Below are positions 49,245-58,004 of a stretch of DNA of 64,000 nucleotides, one piece after another. Below the pieces are notes generated by a model that was not told the DNA's origin, ran no database searches, and saw only the letters and a list, made by a program, of their open reading frames with translations. Source of the stretch: Pacificispira sp002696645 (lineage in GTDB: Bacteria > Pseudomonadota > Alphaproteobacteria > UBA8366 > Aestuariispiraceae); NCBI RefSeq assembly GCF_048892425.1, contig NZ_JBLZHU010000005.1:1-64000 (forward strand), in the 5' to 3' direction. The position numbers were made by a program, and so were the translations under genes. Position 1 is the stretch's first letter. Every line of letters starts with the position of its first letter.

Positions 49245-51489
49245 TCGAACCCCCGTCAGAAATGCCTCTTCTGCCGTATTGCAGGTGCGGGATCTGCACG
49301 TTTACTACGGTCAGTCCCATGCGCTGCAAGGGGTGGACCTGACCCTGGAGGCAGGTGTCCATGCCGTCGTCGGGCGCAACGGCATGGGTAAGACGACATT
49401 ATGCAATACGATCATGGGCCTACAGCCTGCCCGGCGCGGATCAATCCGGTTTCTGGGGGAGGAACTGATCGGTCAGCCCCCTTACAAAATTGCCAGTAAA
49501 GGAATTGGCTATACGCCGCAGGGTCGCCGTCTTTGGCCCTCACTGACAGTGGATGAACATTTACGATTGTCCGACACCGGCGGTGGTGCCTGGACGATTG
49601 AGCGTATCTACGACACGTTCCCGCGCCTGGCGGAACGTCAGCGCAATGGCGGTGCTCAATTGTCGGGCGGGGAGCAGCAGATGCTGGCGATTTCCCGCGC
49701 CCTTTTGCAAGACCCCCGCTTGCTGGTTCTGGATGAACCAACGGAAGGGCTTGCCCCTGTCATCGTGGATCAGGTTGAAGAACTGTTGGTTCGACTGACC
49801 GAAGAAAGCGATGTTGCGATCCTTCTGATCGAACAGAATATCTCTGTCGCCACGTCGATTGCCAAAGATGTGGCGATTATGGTCAATGGCAAAATCAGCC
49901 GTGTCATGCCCGCCGCTCAATTGGCAAATGACCGGGCCCTGCAGGAGCGCCTGTTGGGCGTTGGTCGCCATTCTCACGAAGACGTCGACCTTCCGGCATG
50001 GGAGCCAACGGCGGAAGTTCCCCAGATAGACCCTGAAACGCAAGAGCCTGCGGAAGATTTGGCAAAGCCACCGTCTCCCAGCCTGGTTTATGTGCCACCG
50101 ACACGGTGGTCTGCGGCGCGCTGGTCTGAAGGAAGTGAAGCCGCGCCCGCTGACATGCCAGCATCAAAGCCGCCAGAACGGGTTCGGCCTTTTGATACCA
50201 AGCCGGAGCCCTTATTCAAAGAACCGCTGACCCCGTTGGAATCGCTGGTTGGCAATGACGTCTATGTGGTTGGCACATTCGATACCAAGGGCGCTGAACT
50301 GTCCTATATCCGTGACTGCATTGCCGCTCAGGGTCTTCGGGTGCGCACCGTCGACCTTTCAACGTCTGGCAAGCCGTCCAGCGCCGATGTTCCCCCTCAT
50401 TTGGTTGCGCCCTACCACAAAGGGGGATCCTCAGCGGTTTTTGATTCGGATCGTGGGACCGCCGTGCGGGCCATGGCGGATGCCTTTGAAAACTGGATTG
50501 CGCGCCAGCGCGGTATTGGCGGGATCATTTCTGCGGCGGGTTCCGGCGGTACGGCACTTGCCACCCCGGCGATGCGTCGCCTGCCGATTGGCTTGCCCAA
50601 GGTAATGATCTCTACCGTCGCCTCTGGAGAGGTCGGGCAATATGTTGGGCCTTCTGACATTATGATGATGTATTCCGTAACCGACGTGCAGGGGCTGAAC
50701 AAGATTTCGCGCCAGGTTTTGGCGAATGGTGCCAATGCGATGGTCGGCATGGTGAAACGCGCGGCTGCGGACAAAATTACCCGCGACAAAATACCTGCCA
50801 AGCCGGGGCTGGGCCTGACAATGTTCGGGGTGACGACCACGGCAATCCAGCAAGTCACCGCGCAGTTGGATGACCTGTATGACTGCCAGGTGTTCCATGC
50901 GACCGGCGTTGGGGGGCGGTCGATGGAAAAGCTTGCAGATAGCGGTCTGTTATCTGCTGTCATGGACCTGACCACGACAGAGATTTGCGACATGATGTGT
51001 GGGGGCGTATTCGCCGCGACAGAGGATCGCTTCGGGGCCATCATCCGCACCCGCATTCCCTATGTCGGGTCGCTGGGGGCGATGGATATGGTGAATTTCG
51101 GGGCCCGCAATACTGTTCCGGAAAAGTATAAGGATCGGGTCTTTGTGGAACATAACCCGCAAGTCACCCTGATGCGCACTACCGCGTCAGAGAATGCCAA
51201 AATGGGCGACTGGATTGCCAGTCGATTGAATGAGATGACCGGACCTGTGCGGTTCCTGATCCCGGAAGGCGGCGTGTCGGCCCTGGATGCGCCGGGCAAA
51301 GCATTCCATGACCCAGCGGCGGATAAGGCCCTGTTTGATGCCTTGACCGCCCGGTTCCAGGAAGGGGGCAATCGCCGCCTGATTCGTGTTTCCCACCATA
51401 TTAATGATCCAGCTTTCGCGCGTGCAGCGATTGAGGCGCTGGAAGAGATAAACCCGATGAAAAGGAATACCCGTTATGCCGCGGTTTGA
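49237..51489 (+). CDS. LivF-type ABC ATPase fused to a Tm-1-like (UPF0261) domain
   Basis: 750 aa from ATG 49237 (GGGGA six bases upstream). Residues ~10-245 are a complete LivF ATPase: Walker A GRNGMGKTT, signature LSGGEQQMLAISRALL, Walker B LLVLDEPTEGLAP, switch IEQN. A Pro/Glu-rich linker (~246-330) leads to a UPF0261 domain from ~340 (NDVYVVGTFDTKGAELSYIRDCIAAQGLRVRTVDLSTSG ... GIISAAGSGGTALATPAMRRLPIGLPKVMISTVASGEVGQYVGPSDIMMMYSVTDVQGLN). That domain is the N-terminal half of the tomato Tm-1 antiviral protein, and its Tm-1 C-terminal counterpart is the very next gene. The stop overlaps that gene by 14 bp. No frameshift or stop separates the two halves, so the fusion seems genuine. Role of the UPF0261 part unknown; nucleotide binding has been proposed. 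Confidence 0.9.
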   Translation: MANRTPVRNASSAVLQVRDLHVYYGQSHALQGVDLTLEAGVHAVVGRNGMGKTTLCNTIMGLQPARRGSIRFLGEELIGQPPYKIASKGIGYTPQGRRLWPSLTVDEHLRLSDTGGGAWTIERIYDTFPRLAERQRNGGAQLSGGEQQMLAISRALLQDPRLLVLDEPTEGLAPVIVDQVEELLVRLTEESDVAILLIEQNISVATSIAKDVAIMVNGKISRVMPAAQLANDRALQERLLGVGRHSHEDVDLPAWEPTAEVPQIDPETQEPAEDLAKPPSPSLVYVPPTRWSAARWSEGSEAAPADMPASKPPERVRPFDTKPEPLFKEPLTPLESLVGNDVYVVGTFDTKGAELSYIRDCIAAQGLRVRTVDLSTSGKPSSADVPPHLVAPYHKGGSSAVFDSDRGTAVRAMADAFENWIARQRGIGGIISAAGSGGTALATPAMRRLPIGLPKVMISTVASGEVGQYVGPSDIMMMYSVTDVQGLNKISRQVLANGANAMVGMVKRAAADKITRDKIPAKPGLGLTMFGVTTTAIQQVTAQLDDLYDCQVFHATGVGGRSMEKLADSGLLSAVMDLTTTEICDMMCGGVFAATEDRFGAIIRTRIPYVGSLGAMDMVNFGARNTVPEKYKDRVFVEHNPQVTLMRTTASENAKMGDWIASRLNEMTGPVRFLIPEGGVSALDAPGKAFHDPAADKALFDALTARFQEGGNRRLIRVSHHINDPAFARAAIEALEEINPMKRNTRYAAV

Positions 51490-52309
51490 ACGAAAAGACC
51501 TGCTTGAGAAGTTTCAGGATATGAAGCGCAAGGGCGTACCGATTGTTGGGGGCGGGGCGGGCACTGGCCTGTCTGCGAAATGCGAAGAGGCAGGCGGTAT
51601 TGATCTGATCGTGATCTATAATTCCGGGCGGTATCGCATGGCGGGGCGGGGCTCTCTGTCCGGCATGATGGCCTATGGCAATGCCAATGATGTGGTGATG
51701 GAAATGGCCCATGAAGTCCTGCCCGTCACCAAAAAGACGCCGGTTCTGGCCGGGGTGAATGGCACCGATCCGTTCTGTATCTTTGATCATTATCTGGATC
51801 AGGTGAAGGCCATCGGCTTTTCCGGCATTCAGAATTTTCCAACGGTCGGGCTGATTGATGGGACGTTCCGGGCCAATCTGGAAGCAACCGGAATGTCTTA
51901 TGGCCAGGAAGTGGATGTGATCCGACTGGCGCATGAAAAAGACATGTTCACCACACCCTATGTCTTTAATGAAGACGACGCGACGGCGATGGCAAAGGCG
52001 GGGGCTGATATCATCGTGTGCCATCTGGGGCTGACCACGGGTGGGTCAATCGGGGCGGGCACGGCGTTGACGCTGGAAGAATGCCCGGCGCTGGTCAATG
52101 CCTGGTCAGAGGCTGCGCTGAAGGTCAACCCGGATGCGATAATCCTTGTCCATGGCGGCCCGGTCGCGATGCCACAGGATGCAGAATACGTTCTGAACAA
52201 TACTGAAAACTGTCACGGTTTCTATGGCGCATCCTCTATGGAGCGTCTGCCGACAGAAATAGCGCTTACCGAACAAACGAAAGCCTTCAAGGCAATTCGA
52301 ACCGCCTGA
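51476..52309 (+). CDS. PEP hydrolase-family / Tm-1 C-terminal-type TIM-barrel protein
   Basis: 277 aa. TIM barrel of the PF09370 family, formerly linked to phosphoenolpyruvate hydrolase: RKGVPIVGGGAGTGLSAKCEEAGGIDLIVIYNSGRYRMAG, VLAGVNGTDPF, NFPTVGLIDG, IIVCHLGLTTGGSIG, ILVHGGPVAMPQDAEYVL and GFYGASSMERLPTE. The same family forms the C-terminal half of plant Tm-1 and the sensor of the regulator at 41287. It overlaps the preceding UPF0261 fusion gene by 14 bp, so the two are made together. True substrate is not known; a lyase or hydrolase acting on a small carboxylate is plausible. Confidence 0.88.
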   Translation: MPRFERKDLLEKFQDMKRKGVPIVGGGAGTGLSAKCEEAGGIDLIVIYNSGRYRMAGRGSLSGMMAYGNANDVVMEMAHEVLPVTKKTPVLAGVNGTDPFCIFDHYLDQVKAIGFSGIQNFPTVGLIDGTFRANLEATGMSYGQEVDVIRLAHEKDMFTTPYVFNEDDATAMAKAGADIIVCHLGLTTGGSIGAGTALTLEECPALVNAWSEAALKVNPDAIILVHGGPVAMPQDAEYVLNNTENCHGFYGASSMERLPTEIALTEQTKAFKAIRTA

Positions 52310-52326
52310 AGGGAGGAGGTGTGACC

Positions 52327-54399
52327 ATGACAACCGGTCTGATTGGATCAATAATTCTGTGGCTCATCATAGGTATCATCGCAATAGCGGTGGTCGTCTA
52401 TCTATTGAACTGGCTTTATCATCGCTCAACCAAAGAGGTCGCCTTCGTGCGCACCGGCTTTGGGGGGGAGACAGTGGTGATCAATGGTGGGGCCCTGGTC
52501 CTGCCGATCATCCACGAGGTGACGCCCGTCAATCTGAACGTGGTGCGCATCTCCGTCTCGCGCACGAAAGAATCGGCTGTCATTACACGCGATCGCATGC
52601 GCGTGGATATCGAAGCCGAATTTTTCGTCCGTGTTATCCAGAAGCCCGATGCTGTGGCAGCGGCCGCGTCAACCCTGGGCCGTCGAACGATGGATCCAGC
52701 GGGACTGGCGGATCTGCTGAATGGGAAATTCGTTGGGGCCTTGCGGTCGGTTGCTGCTGAGATGTCCTTGGATGAAATGCATGAGAAGCGCGGCGACTTT
52801 GTATCTATTGTCGAAGAGCGTGCTGCCGGGGCGCTGGCGCGCAATGGGCTGGAGTTGGAATCCGTTGCGATTACGGATTTGGACCAGACCAATCTGGAAT
52901 TCTTCAATCCGGCCAATCGCTTTGACGCTGAAGGTTTGACGCAACTGATCGAAACCATCGAGTCACGGCGCAAGCTGCGCAATGACATCGAACAATCGTC
53001 GATGGTTGCCATTCGCACACGCAATCTGGCGGCAGAAAAAGAGACGCTGCACCTGGAACAGGAAAGCGAGAATTCGCGCCTGAACCAGGAGCGTGCGCTG
53101 GAAGCCCTGCGTGCAGAACAGCGGATGGAGATCGTGCGCAACCGTGTCGCGATGGAGGCCGAGGCGGAAAAATCCCGGATCGCCAGCGAACGCGAAACCC
53201 GCGAATACGATATTGATCGCCGCCGCGCCCTGGAAGGATCGGAAATCAAGGCGCAGTTGGAAATCGAACAGGCCCGGATCGCCCAGGAAGAGGCCCTGGA
53301 AGCCGCCCGGATCGCGCGCGAAAAACAAATTCGCACGCAGCAGATCAAACAACGCCATGAGATCGAAACAGCCGAAATTGCATCCAGTGAGGATGTGGAA
53401 CGGGCTAAGATCGTTTCTGAACGTCAATTGCGCGATGCACGGATCACGGCGGATGAGGAAATTGAGGCCCATGAAATCGCTCGGGGCCAGCAGGTGGAAA
53501 CCGCACGGATTTCTGCAAACAAGGCGGTGGAATCGGCGCGTATTGCCCAGGAACAGGTATTGGATAAGGCCCGTATCGAACGGGACCGCCTGTTGCGCGC
53601 GCAACAGATTGCCCAGCGTCAGGCTATCGAAGAGACTGAGATTTCCGCTCAAGAAGAGGTCGAGCGGGCGCGCATTGCCTCCAATCGTGGCCTGGAAGAA
53701 GCCCGCATTCTGCAGCAGCGCGATTTGAAACGCCTGGAGATTGAGCGTGCTCTGGCCCTGGAACTGGCGGAAATTGAGAAACATATCGGTATCCTGCAGA
53801 AGCAGGCGGCTGAAGCGGATGCAATGGTCGAAACCGAAGGTGCGCGCGCCAAGGCGGTTGCGGCGGAAGAGAAGGTTGGCACCGTCCGCGAAACAGAAAT
53901 GGCTGAACGCATCGCGGCTGTGGACCGGTTGCTGGCCAAGAAGGATGCGGATGCCGCGGTTATTGCTGCTGAGGCTGAGAAGATCACAGCCAGCGTTGCC
54001 GCAGAGGCCCAACGTCTGCGCAATGAAGCCGAAAATGTTCTCAGCGAGGATGCCCGTGCCGGTGCCTTGCGTGGCAAGATGATTGATCGCCTGGAAGGCA
54101 TCGTGCGCGAAAGCGTGCGGCCGCTGGAAAACATCGAAGGGATCAAGATCCTGCATGTCGATGGTCTGGGCGGCGGCAACGGTAATGGTGGCGGCAGTCG
54201 GTCCCCAACCGATGAGGTGATTGAAAGCGCATTGCGGTATCGCGCACAGGCCCCGCTGATCGATGAGATGATGAAGCAGATCGGTGTGGAAAATCCCAAT
54301 GTCGCGAAAATGGGGGATATTTTCCGGTCCGCCAAGGATGCCCAAAGTCTGGCCACTGCTGCCCAAGGCAGCAAGAAGAAGTCGGGGGATGACGAATGA
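52327..54399 (+). CDS. flotillin-like SPFH/band-7 membrane protein with ~20 hendecad repeats
   Basis: 690 aa from ATG 52327, seven bases after a strong GGGAGGAGG; a GTG at 52321 is too close. One N-terminal membrane helix (~5-25), SPFH domain (~30-200: KEVAFVRTGFGGETVVINGGALVLPIIHEVTPVNLNVVRI), then a coiled coil. From residue 261 to 480 it can be written as 20 consecutive 11-residue units, such as ARIAQEEALEA and ARIAREKQIRT. Position 3 is Ile in 18 of 20, and position 9 is Ile, Leu or Val in 18 of 20. A Gly/Asn-rich linker precedes the C-terminal segment. Flotillins scaffold membrane microdomains. Its place inside a transporter-catabolism operon is unusual. It overlaps the SRPBCC gene by four bases. 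Confidence 0.88.
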   Translation: MTTGLIGSIILWLIIGIIAIAVVVYLLNWLYHRSTKEVAFVRTGFGGETVVINGGALVLPIIHEVTPVNLNVVRISVSRTKESAVITRDRMRVDIEAEFFVRVIQKPDAVAAAASTLGRRTMDPAGLADLLNGKFVGALRSVAAEMSLDEMHEKRGDFVSIVEERAAGALARNGLELESVAITDLDQTNLEFFNPANRFDAEGLTQLIETIESRRKLRNDIEQSSMVAIRTRNLAAEKETLHLEQESENSRLNQERALEALRAEQRMEIVRNRVAMEAEAEKSRIASERETREYDIDRRRALEGSEIKAQLEIEQARIAQEEALEAARIAREKQIRTQQIKQRHEIETAEIASSEDVERAKIVSERQLRDARITADEEIEAHEIARGQQVETARISANKAVESARIAQEQVLDKARIERDRLLRAQQIAQRQAIEETEISAQEEVERARIASNRGLEEARILQQRDLKRLEIERALALELAEIEKHIGILQKQAAEADAMVETEGARAKAVAAEEKVGTVRETEMAERIAAVDRLLAKKDADAAVIAAEAEKITASVAAEAQRLRNEAENVLSEDARAGALRGKMIDRLEGIVRESVRPLENIEGIKILHVDGLGGGNGNGGGSRSPTDEVIESALRYRAQAPLIDEMMKQIGVENPNVAKMGDIFRSAKDAQSLATAAQGSKKKSGDDE

Positions 54400-54833
54400 C
54401 CCATGTCTATGCGTCTTCCATCATATCGGCATCTGTGGATCAGGTTTGGAAGGTGGTTCGTGACTTCAATGCGCTGCCCGCATGGCATCCGAGCATTGCA
54501 GAAAGCCGCATCGAAGAAGGCCGCCCCGCAGATCAGGTCGGCTGTGTGCGCGCCTTCCGCCTGAAAGACGGCGGGTTCATCCGCGAACAGCTTTTGGCGC
54601 TGTCGGACTATGACTTCAGTTGCAGCTATGCGATCCTGGAAAGCCCGATGGGCGTGGAAAACTATGTCGCTGTGATGAAATTGAGCCCCGTCACGGATGG
54701 CAATCGATGCTTCGCAGAATGGTATGCTGATTTCGACTGTGCGCCAGACCGGGAAGCGGAATTGACCGCTTCCATTGGCGGTGGCGTGTTTCAGGGCGGA
54801 TTCGATGCCCTGAAGAGCCGGTTCGGGGGCTGA
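54396..54833 (+). CDS. SRPBCC (START-like/polyketide cyclase) family protein
   Basis: 145 aa. Helix-grip fold of the Bet v1/START type: SSIISASVDQVWKVVRDFNALPAWHPSIAESRIEEGRPADQVGCVRAFRL, REQLLALSDYDFSCSYAILESP, PVTDGNRCFAEWYADFD. Such proteins bind hydrophobic ligands or act as cyclases. It is a close paralogue of the N-terminal domain of the next gene, evidently by duplication. The ATG overlaps the flotillin stop. Confidence 0.88.
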   Translation: MTHVYASSIISASVDQVWKVVRDFNALPAWHPSIAESRIEEGRPADQVGCVRAFRLKDGGFIREQLLALSDYDFSCSYAILESPMGVENYVAVMKLSPVTDGNRCFAEWYADFDCAPDREAELTASIGGGVFQGGFDALKSRFGG

Positions 54834-54836
54834 CCC

Positions 54837-56309
54837 ATGGTTACGGTACACCGCAGCACTGTCATCCAGGCGCCCCTTGCGGCGGTATGGGCGATTCTGC
54901 GGGACTTTAACGGTCATGACCGCTGGCACCCCGCCGTCGCGTGCAGCGACCTGGAAGCTGGACGGAAGACCGACCAGATTGGGGCGGTTCGTAATTTCAA
55001 ACTGGAGTCCGGGGAAGGGCTGCGCGAACAGTTACTATCCCTGTCTGACAAGGACCACAGCCTGCGCTATGCCATTGTTGAAAGCGATGTGCCGCTTCAG
55101 AATTACATTGCCGAAATCAAGCTAAAGCCTGTTACCGACGGGAACGGGACTTTCTGCACCTGGACCTCACGCTTTGATGCGCCAAAGGGGCGGGCGGATG
55201 AATTGGCGGCGCTGGTCGCAGATGGTGTCTATGTCGCGGGGTTCGAGGCAATCCGCAAGCGGGTCGCCTCATCCACCCCCAGCGCCCCTTCTGTTCAATC
55301 GCAGGCTGGTCCGGGCATGGATGGCATGGCCATGGGGATCAAACGCTATGGCGGGCCGGACGAATTGCAGCCGGTCGAGATTAAAGCCCCTGTTCCAGGT
55401 CCCGGCGAGGTTCGGTTGGCGCAGACCGCCATCGGAGTGAATTACATCGATGTCTACTGCCGGACCGGATATTTCAAACTGTTGTCGCCGCCGGGCGTGC
55501 CGGGAATGGAAGCTGTGGGCACGGTGATCGATGTCGGACCCGGTGTGCGTCATCTCTCCGTCGGTCAGCGCGTTGGCTATGCCTGTCCACCTGTTGGTGC
55601 CTATGCAACGATACGCACCATGCCGGCGGCTTTGGTCATTCCGTTGCCAGATCGCATTGATGATGCGACCGCTGCGGCGGGCCTCTTGAAAGGTATGAGT
55701 GCTGAATTCCTGCTGCATCGTGTCCATCCGGTGCAAAAGGGGGAGACCGTTTTGATCTTCGCGCCTGCAGGCGGTGTCGGGCGGCTGTTATGCCAATGGG
55801 CGGCCTATCTTGGGGCGACTGTCATTGGTGCGACCTCAACCGAGGAGAAAGCGCGACTTGCCCGCGCATCTGGCGCGCATCACGTCATTCTGCCCGGTGC
55901 AGACAGCCTGGAAGACCAGGTTCGTGCGCTCACCAAGGGGCGGGGCGTAGATGTGATCTATGATGCGGTTGGTCGCGACAGCTTCGCGCATTCTGTGGAA
56001 GCATTAGCGCCCTGTGGTCACCTGATCAGTTTTGGCCAGGCTTCCGGCGATATCGGGGCATGGGATATCGGCTCGCTGGCGGCGAAATCGATCACCCTGT
56101 CGCGCCCGAATTTCGCCCACTATACCGACACACCAGAAAAGGTGCAGGCAATTACGCAACGGCTGTTCCAGGCTATCGATCAGCGCATTGTCGCAATTGA
56201 ACCAGCCCGCCGTTACAAGCTCAGCGATGCTGCCCAGGCCCATCGCGCCCTGGAAGGTCGCCAGACCACCGGGGCTTCCATCCTAATTCCAGATGATTTG
56301 TATCGATAG
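54837..56309 (+). CDS. SRPBCC domain fused to a quinone oxidoreductase-type MDR dehydrogenase
   Basis: 490 aa. Residues ~1-145 are an SRPBCC domain paralogous to the preceding protein (VWAILRDFNGHDRWHPAVACSDLEAGRKTDQIGAVRNFKLESGEGLREQLLSLSD). A ~25-residue Ser/Pro-rich linker is followed by a full medium-chain NADPH:quinone oxidoreductase (~165-490): GPGEVRLAQTAIGVNYIDVYCRTGYF, GMEAVGTVIDVGPGVRHLSVGQRVGYA, the NADPH-binding VLIFAPAGGVGRLLCQWAAYLGATVIGATS, and DVIYDAVGRDSF. Zinc ligands are absent, as in the quinone oxidoreductase branch. The binding domain may present a bound ligand to the reductase. Confidence 0.88.
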   Translation: MVTVHRSTVIQAPLAAVWAILRDFNGHDRWHPAVACSDLEAGRKTDQIGAVRNFKLESGEGLREQLLSLSDKDHSLRYAIVESDVPLQNYIAEIKLKPVTDGNGTFCTWTSRFDAPKGRADELAALVADGVYVAGFEAIRKRVASSTPSAPSVQSQAGPGMDGMAMGIKRYGGPDELQPVEIKAPVPGPGEVRLAQTAIGVNYIDVYCRTGYFKLLSPPGVPGMEAVGTVIDVGPGVRHLSVGQRVGYACPPVGAYATIRTMPAALVIPLPDRIDDATAAAGLLKGMSAEFLLHRVHPVQKGETVLIFAPAGGVGRLLCQWAAYLGATVIGATSTEEKARLARASGAHHVILPGADSLEDQVRALTKGRGVDVIYDAVGRDSFAHSVEALAPCGHLISFGQASGDIGAWDIGSLAAKSITLSRPNFAHYTDTPEKVQAITQRLFQAIDQRIVAIEPARRYKLSDAAQAHRALEGRQTTGASILIPDDLYR

Positions 56310-56320
56310 AAAGGCCGATC

Positions 56321-57187
56321 ATGAAACTTGCAGTATTTGAATGGAAGGGTGCGCGTCATATCGGCGTTGTCTCAGAATCAGATGACACGGTGACACGTCT
56401 GGATATCGCATCCGATGCTGTGGCGGAAGCGGGGGTCACCGCCTTGATTGGGCGCGATCTACCCGCGACGGCGGAAGTTCTGGCGCTGTCAGATGTGTCC
56501 CTGTTGGCCCCTGTTCCCCGCCCACGGCGCAATATTTTCTGCGTTGGAAAGAATTATTTCGATCATGCGCATGAATTCGCCTCGTCCGGTTTTGACAGTT
56601 CCGCGGCGAAAGGGGCGATCCCGGAAGCACCGATCATTTTCTCAAAGGTACCGGAATGTGTCGTGCGGACGGGTGACCCGATCCGCATTGATGCCAGTGT
56701 CTCCACCGCCATTGATTATGAAGCAGAGCTTGCTGTGATCATCGGCAAGGGCGGTCGTAACATCGCACCGGAAGCCGCACTGTCTCATGTTTGGGGATAT
56801 ACGATCGTCAATGATATCACCGCGCGGGATTTACAGGGTCAGCACAGCCAATGGCTGATCGGGAAATCGCAGGACAGTTTCTGTCCAATGGGTCCCTGGG
56901 CTGTAACCGCCGATGCAGTGGATCTGGCCGACACGACAGTGAAATGCTGGGTGAATGGTGAGATACGCCAAGATTCGAACACCAAGCTTCTGATATTCGA
57001 TGTTCCGACGATCATCGCCGCCCTGTCCAATGGCATCACCTTGCAGCCGGGGGACGTGATCGCCACGGGAACGCCAGCAGGTGTGGGCATTGGCTTCAAG
57101 CCGCCAAAATATATGGTGCCGGGCGATGTCGTTCGGGTCGAGATATCGGGCATTGGGACACTGGAAAACCCGGTTGAGGCGTATTGA
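56321..57187 (+). CDS. fumarylacetoacetate hydrolase family protein
   Basis: 288 aa. FAH-family fold with the N-terminal strand region, then RNIFCVGKNYFDHAHEF, FSKVPECVVRTGDPIRIDASVSTAIDYEAELAVIIGKGGRNI (metal-binding carboxylates), WGYTIVNDITARDLQ, FDVPTIIAALSNGITLQPGDVIATGTPAGVGIG and a typical ending. Members are Mg2+-dependent hydrolases, decarboxylases, hydratases or isomerases of 2-oxo/diketo acids, acting late in aromatic-ring breakdown. It supports a catabolic purpose for the operon. Confidence 0.92.
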   Translation: MKLAVFEWKGARHIGVVSESDDTVTRLDIASDAVAEAGVTALIGRDLPATAEVLALSDVSLLAPVPRPRRNIFCVGKNYFDHAHEFASSGFDSSAAKGAIPEAPIIFSKVPECVVRTGDPIRIDASVSTAIDYEAELAVIIGKGGRNIAPEAALSHVWGYTIVNDITARDLQGQHSQWLIGKSQDSFCPMGPWAVTADAVDLADTTVKCWVNGEIRQDSNTKLLIFDVPTIIAALSNGITLQPGDVIATGTPAGVGIGFKPPKYMVPGDVVRVEISGIGTLENPVEAY

Positions 57188-57189
57188 TC

Positions 57190-57969
57190 ATGGCGGATGT
57201 ACGACTGGGCAGTATGGTGATTGAGGATACGGGCACCGGTGAGGCGGTGGTAATGGTCCATGGACTTGGTGGCAGTTCAAACAGCTTCCAGCCGATAATG
57301 GCAGATCTGGGGGACTATCGTGTGTTGCGCCCTGATCTGCCCGGTGCCGGTCGGTCCAGATTGCGCCCCGGATTAAAGGGCCTGCCAGGTCTGGCGCAAG
57401 CCATTCAGGATGCCCTGCGCGCGACGGGCGTAGAATCTGCGCATTTCGTTGGCCATTCCATGGGGACGATCCTGTGTCAGTATCTTGCGGCAAGCAGTCC
57501 AAAGCTTGTGCGCAGCCTGACCTTGTTCGGTGCCATTCTGGAGCCGCCCGTCGCCGCGCGACAGGGATTGAAGGAACGCGCGGCTGCTGCCCGCAAGGAC
57601 GGTATGGCAGGGATTGCGGATGCTGTTTGCAAGGGCAGCCTGTCTGCGGCATCGCGGGCTGAAAACCCGGTTACGACAGCCTTCGTGCGCGAGAGTTTGA
57701 TGCGCCAGGATGCGGCGGGATATGCCCATCATTGTGAGGCTTTGTCGACTATGGAGCCTGCAGATCACAGCGCCATCCGCTGCCCGACCCTTCTGATCGC
57801 TGGTGATGCAGATCCGGTTGCCCCTGTTGCAATGGGAACGGCGCTGAAGAACCGGATTGCGGGCGCACGGTTGGAAGTGCTGCCCAATGTTGGGCATTGG
57901 ATGATGATTGAGGCGCCGGCGCGGTCATCCGCCCTGTTGCTGGAAACATTGGAGGCCGCCCAGGCCTGA
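57190..57969 (+). CDS. alpha/beta hydrolase (3-oxoadipate enol-lactonase-like)
   Basis: 259 aa from ATG 57190, two bases past the previous stop. MVIEDTGTGEAVVMVHGLGGSSNSFQPIM with the oxyanion-hole HG, nucleophile in VGHSMGTILCQYLAASSP, acid in IAGDADPVAPVAMG and base in LPNVGHWMMIEAP. Resembles enol-lactonases and meta-cleavage hydrolases. Probably hydrolyses a lactone or thio/ester intermediate in the same pathway. Confidence 0.9.
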   Translation: MADVRLGSMVIEDTGTGEAVVMVHGLGGSSNSFQPIMADLGDYRVLRPDLPGAGRSRLRPGLKGLPGLAQAIQDALRATGVESAHFVGHSMGTILCQYLAASSPKLVRSLTLFGAILEPPVAARQGLKERAAAARKDGMAGIADAVCKGSLSAASRAENPVTTAFVRESLMRQDAAGYAHHCEALSTMEPADHSAIRCPTLLIAGDADPVAPVAMGTALKNRIAGARLEVLPNVGHWMMIEAPARSSALLLETLEAAQA

Positions 57970-58004
57970 GCCTGAGGGGACCCCGTTAGAAAGGGAGAGA
58001 AATC

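Noticed and set aside
53107..53766. 33-bp periodic DNA read as a tandem-repeat array
   Set aside because: The period reflects 11-residue protein units; the nucleotide copies are too diverged to be a DNA repeat array.
52419..54929. Long antisense frames (309, 467 and 426 aa) opposite the flotillin-like gene
   Set aside because: They arise from the biased, repetitive codons of the coiled-coil region; no antisense ribosome-binding sites or domains.
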